Part shown: positions 6,486 to 6,717 of the stretch, one piece after another
Layout of the letters: each line of letters begins with the position of its first letter
Numbering within the stretch: position 1 is the first letter of the stretch
Assembly: GCA_021815245.1 (NCBI GenBank)
Contig: JAKAHF010000128.1
Span: forward strand, 1 to 6,717
Origin: Actinomycetes bacterium
GTDB lineage: Bacteria > Actinomycetota > Thermoleophilia > RBG-16-64-13
DNA: 6,717 nucleotides
Direction of reading: 5' to 3'
Notes under the pieces: model-generated
The model's database searches: none
Told to the model about the DNA's origin: nothing
What the model saw: the letters and a program-made list of their open reading frames with translations, nothing else
Position numbers and translations under genes: made by a program

Positions 6486-6717
6486 GGTGCCCCCCTCCGT
6501 TCGTCGGCAGTATCAGTGTGAAGGTACTGCCCACCCCGAATTCGCTCTCAGCCGTGACGTCTCCACCAAGAAGATCGGCCAGGCGCCGGCAGATCGCGAG
6601 ACCCAGCCCGGTGCCCTCGTGGTTGCGGGCAAGACCGGTCTCGACCTGCTTGAAAGGTTGAAACAAGCTGTGCAGGTGCTCATCTTTTATGCCGATGCCG
6701 GTGTCGCGCACGCTCAG
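6460..6717 (-). CDS. Histidine kinase, C-terminal ATPase part only (cut by window edge)
   Basis: The last 85 residues of a sensor kinase enter from the right edge; the N-terminus, H-box and N-box lie outside the window. Visible are the G1 box RDTGIGI, the F-box LFQPFKQVE, the G2 box GTGLGLAICRRL and the closing strand GVGSTFTLILP. The L-x-x-PF-x-Q-x-E form of the F-box is typical of kinases with an ArcB/hybrid-like ATPase domain. After the ATPase fold there is only a short polar tail (NGGGHHAREDAAD), so this protein carries no C-terminal receiver. Its stop lies 26 nt inside the following receiver gene, so the genes are co-transcribed. The sensed signal cannot be inferred. Confidence 0.9.
   Translation of the reverse strand: MSVRDTGIGIKDEHLHSLFQPFKQVETGLARNHEGTGLGLAICRRLADLLGGDVTAESEFGVGSTFTLILPTNGGGHHAREDAAD

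Overview
The window is GC-rich, densely packed bacterial DNA. Genes overlap by a few bases, Shine-Dalgarno sites are strong, GTG starts are used alongside ATG, and the opposite strand is full of long shadow frames. The gene content is compatible with a high-GC actinobacterial or similar soil/water lineage: a two-gene ABC-2 exporter, a Bcr/CflA-type MFS exporter, a REC-GAF-HisKA-HATPase-REC hybrid kinase and a DivK-like receiver. No rRNA or other marker gene is present, so the taxonomic placement is only an inference.

Left part, plus strand (1-2047). A 64-codon remnant at 76-270 begins like an ABC exporter ATPase and ends like the C-terminus of an ABC-2 permease. It looks like the scar of a deletion across an ATPase-permease pair. 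It is followed by an intact pair of a different ABC-2 exporter: an ATPase (336-1313) and its membrane subunit (1310-2047), coupled by a GTGA overlap.

Right part, minus strand, read from 6717 down to 2091 and convergent with the ABC pair. A signalling operon comes first. It contains the C-terminal end of a histidine kinase cut by the window edge (6717-6460), a single-domain DivK/CheY-like receiver (6485-6096) and a 746-residue hybrid sensor kinase (6099-3859). All three are joined by overlaps. No DNA-binding or enzymatic output domain is visible, so the set looks like part of a multi-step phosphorelay. Next, an MFS drug-type exporter (3777-2524) has a good sigma-70-type promoter of its own, whose -35 box lies over the kinase stop codon. 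An imperfect 21-bp palindrome lies between that promoter and the ribosome site. A small four-helix membrane protein (ending at 2091) follows, probably co-transcribed with the exporter.

The window therefore shows two exporter loci facing each other, one beside the wreck of a third exporter, next to a sensory phosphorelay. I did not find CRISPR, RNA genes, insertion sequences or a clearly new defence or biosynthetic system. The most unusual items are the in-frame ATPase/permease scar, the compact promoter/palindrome leader of the MFS gene, and the output-less two-component cluster.
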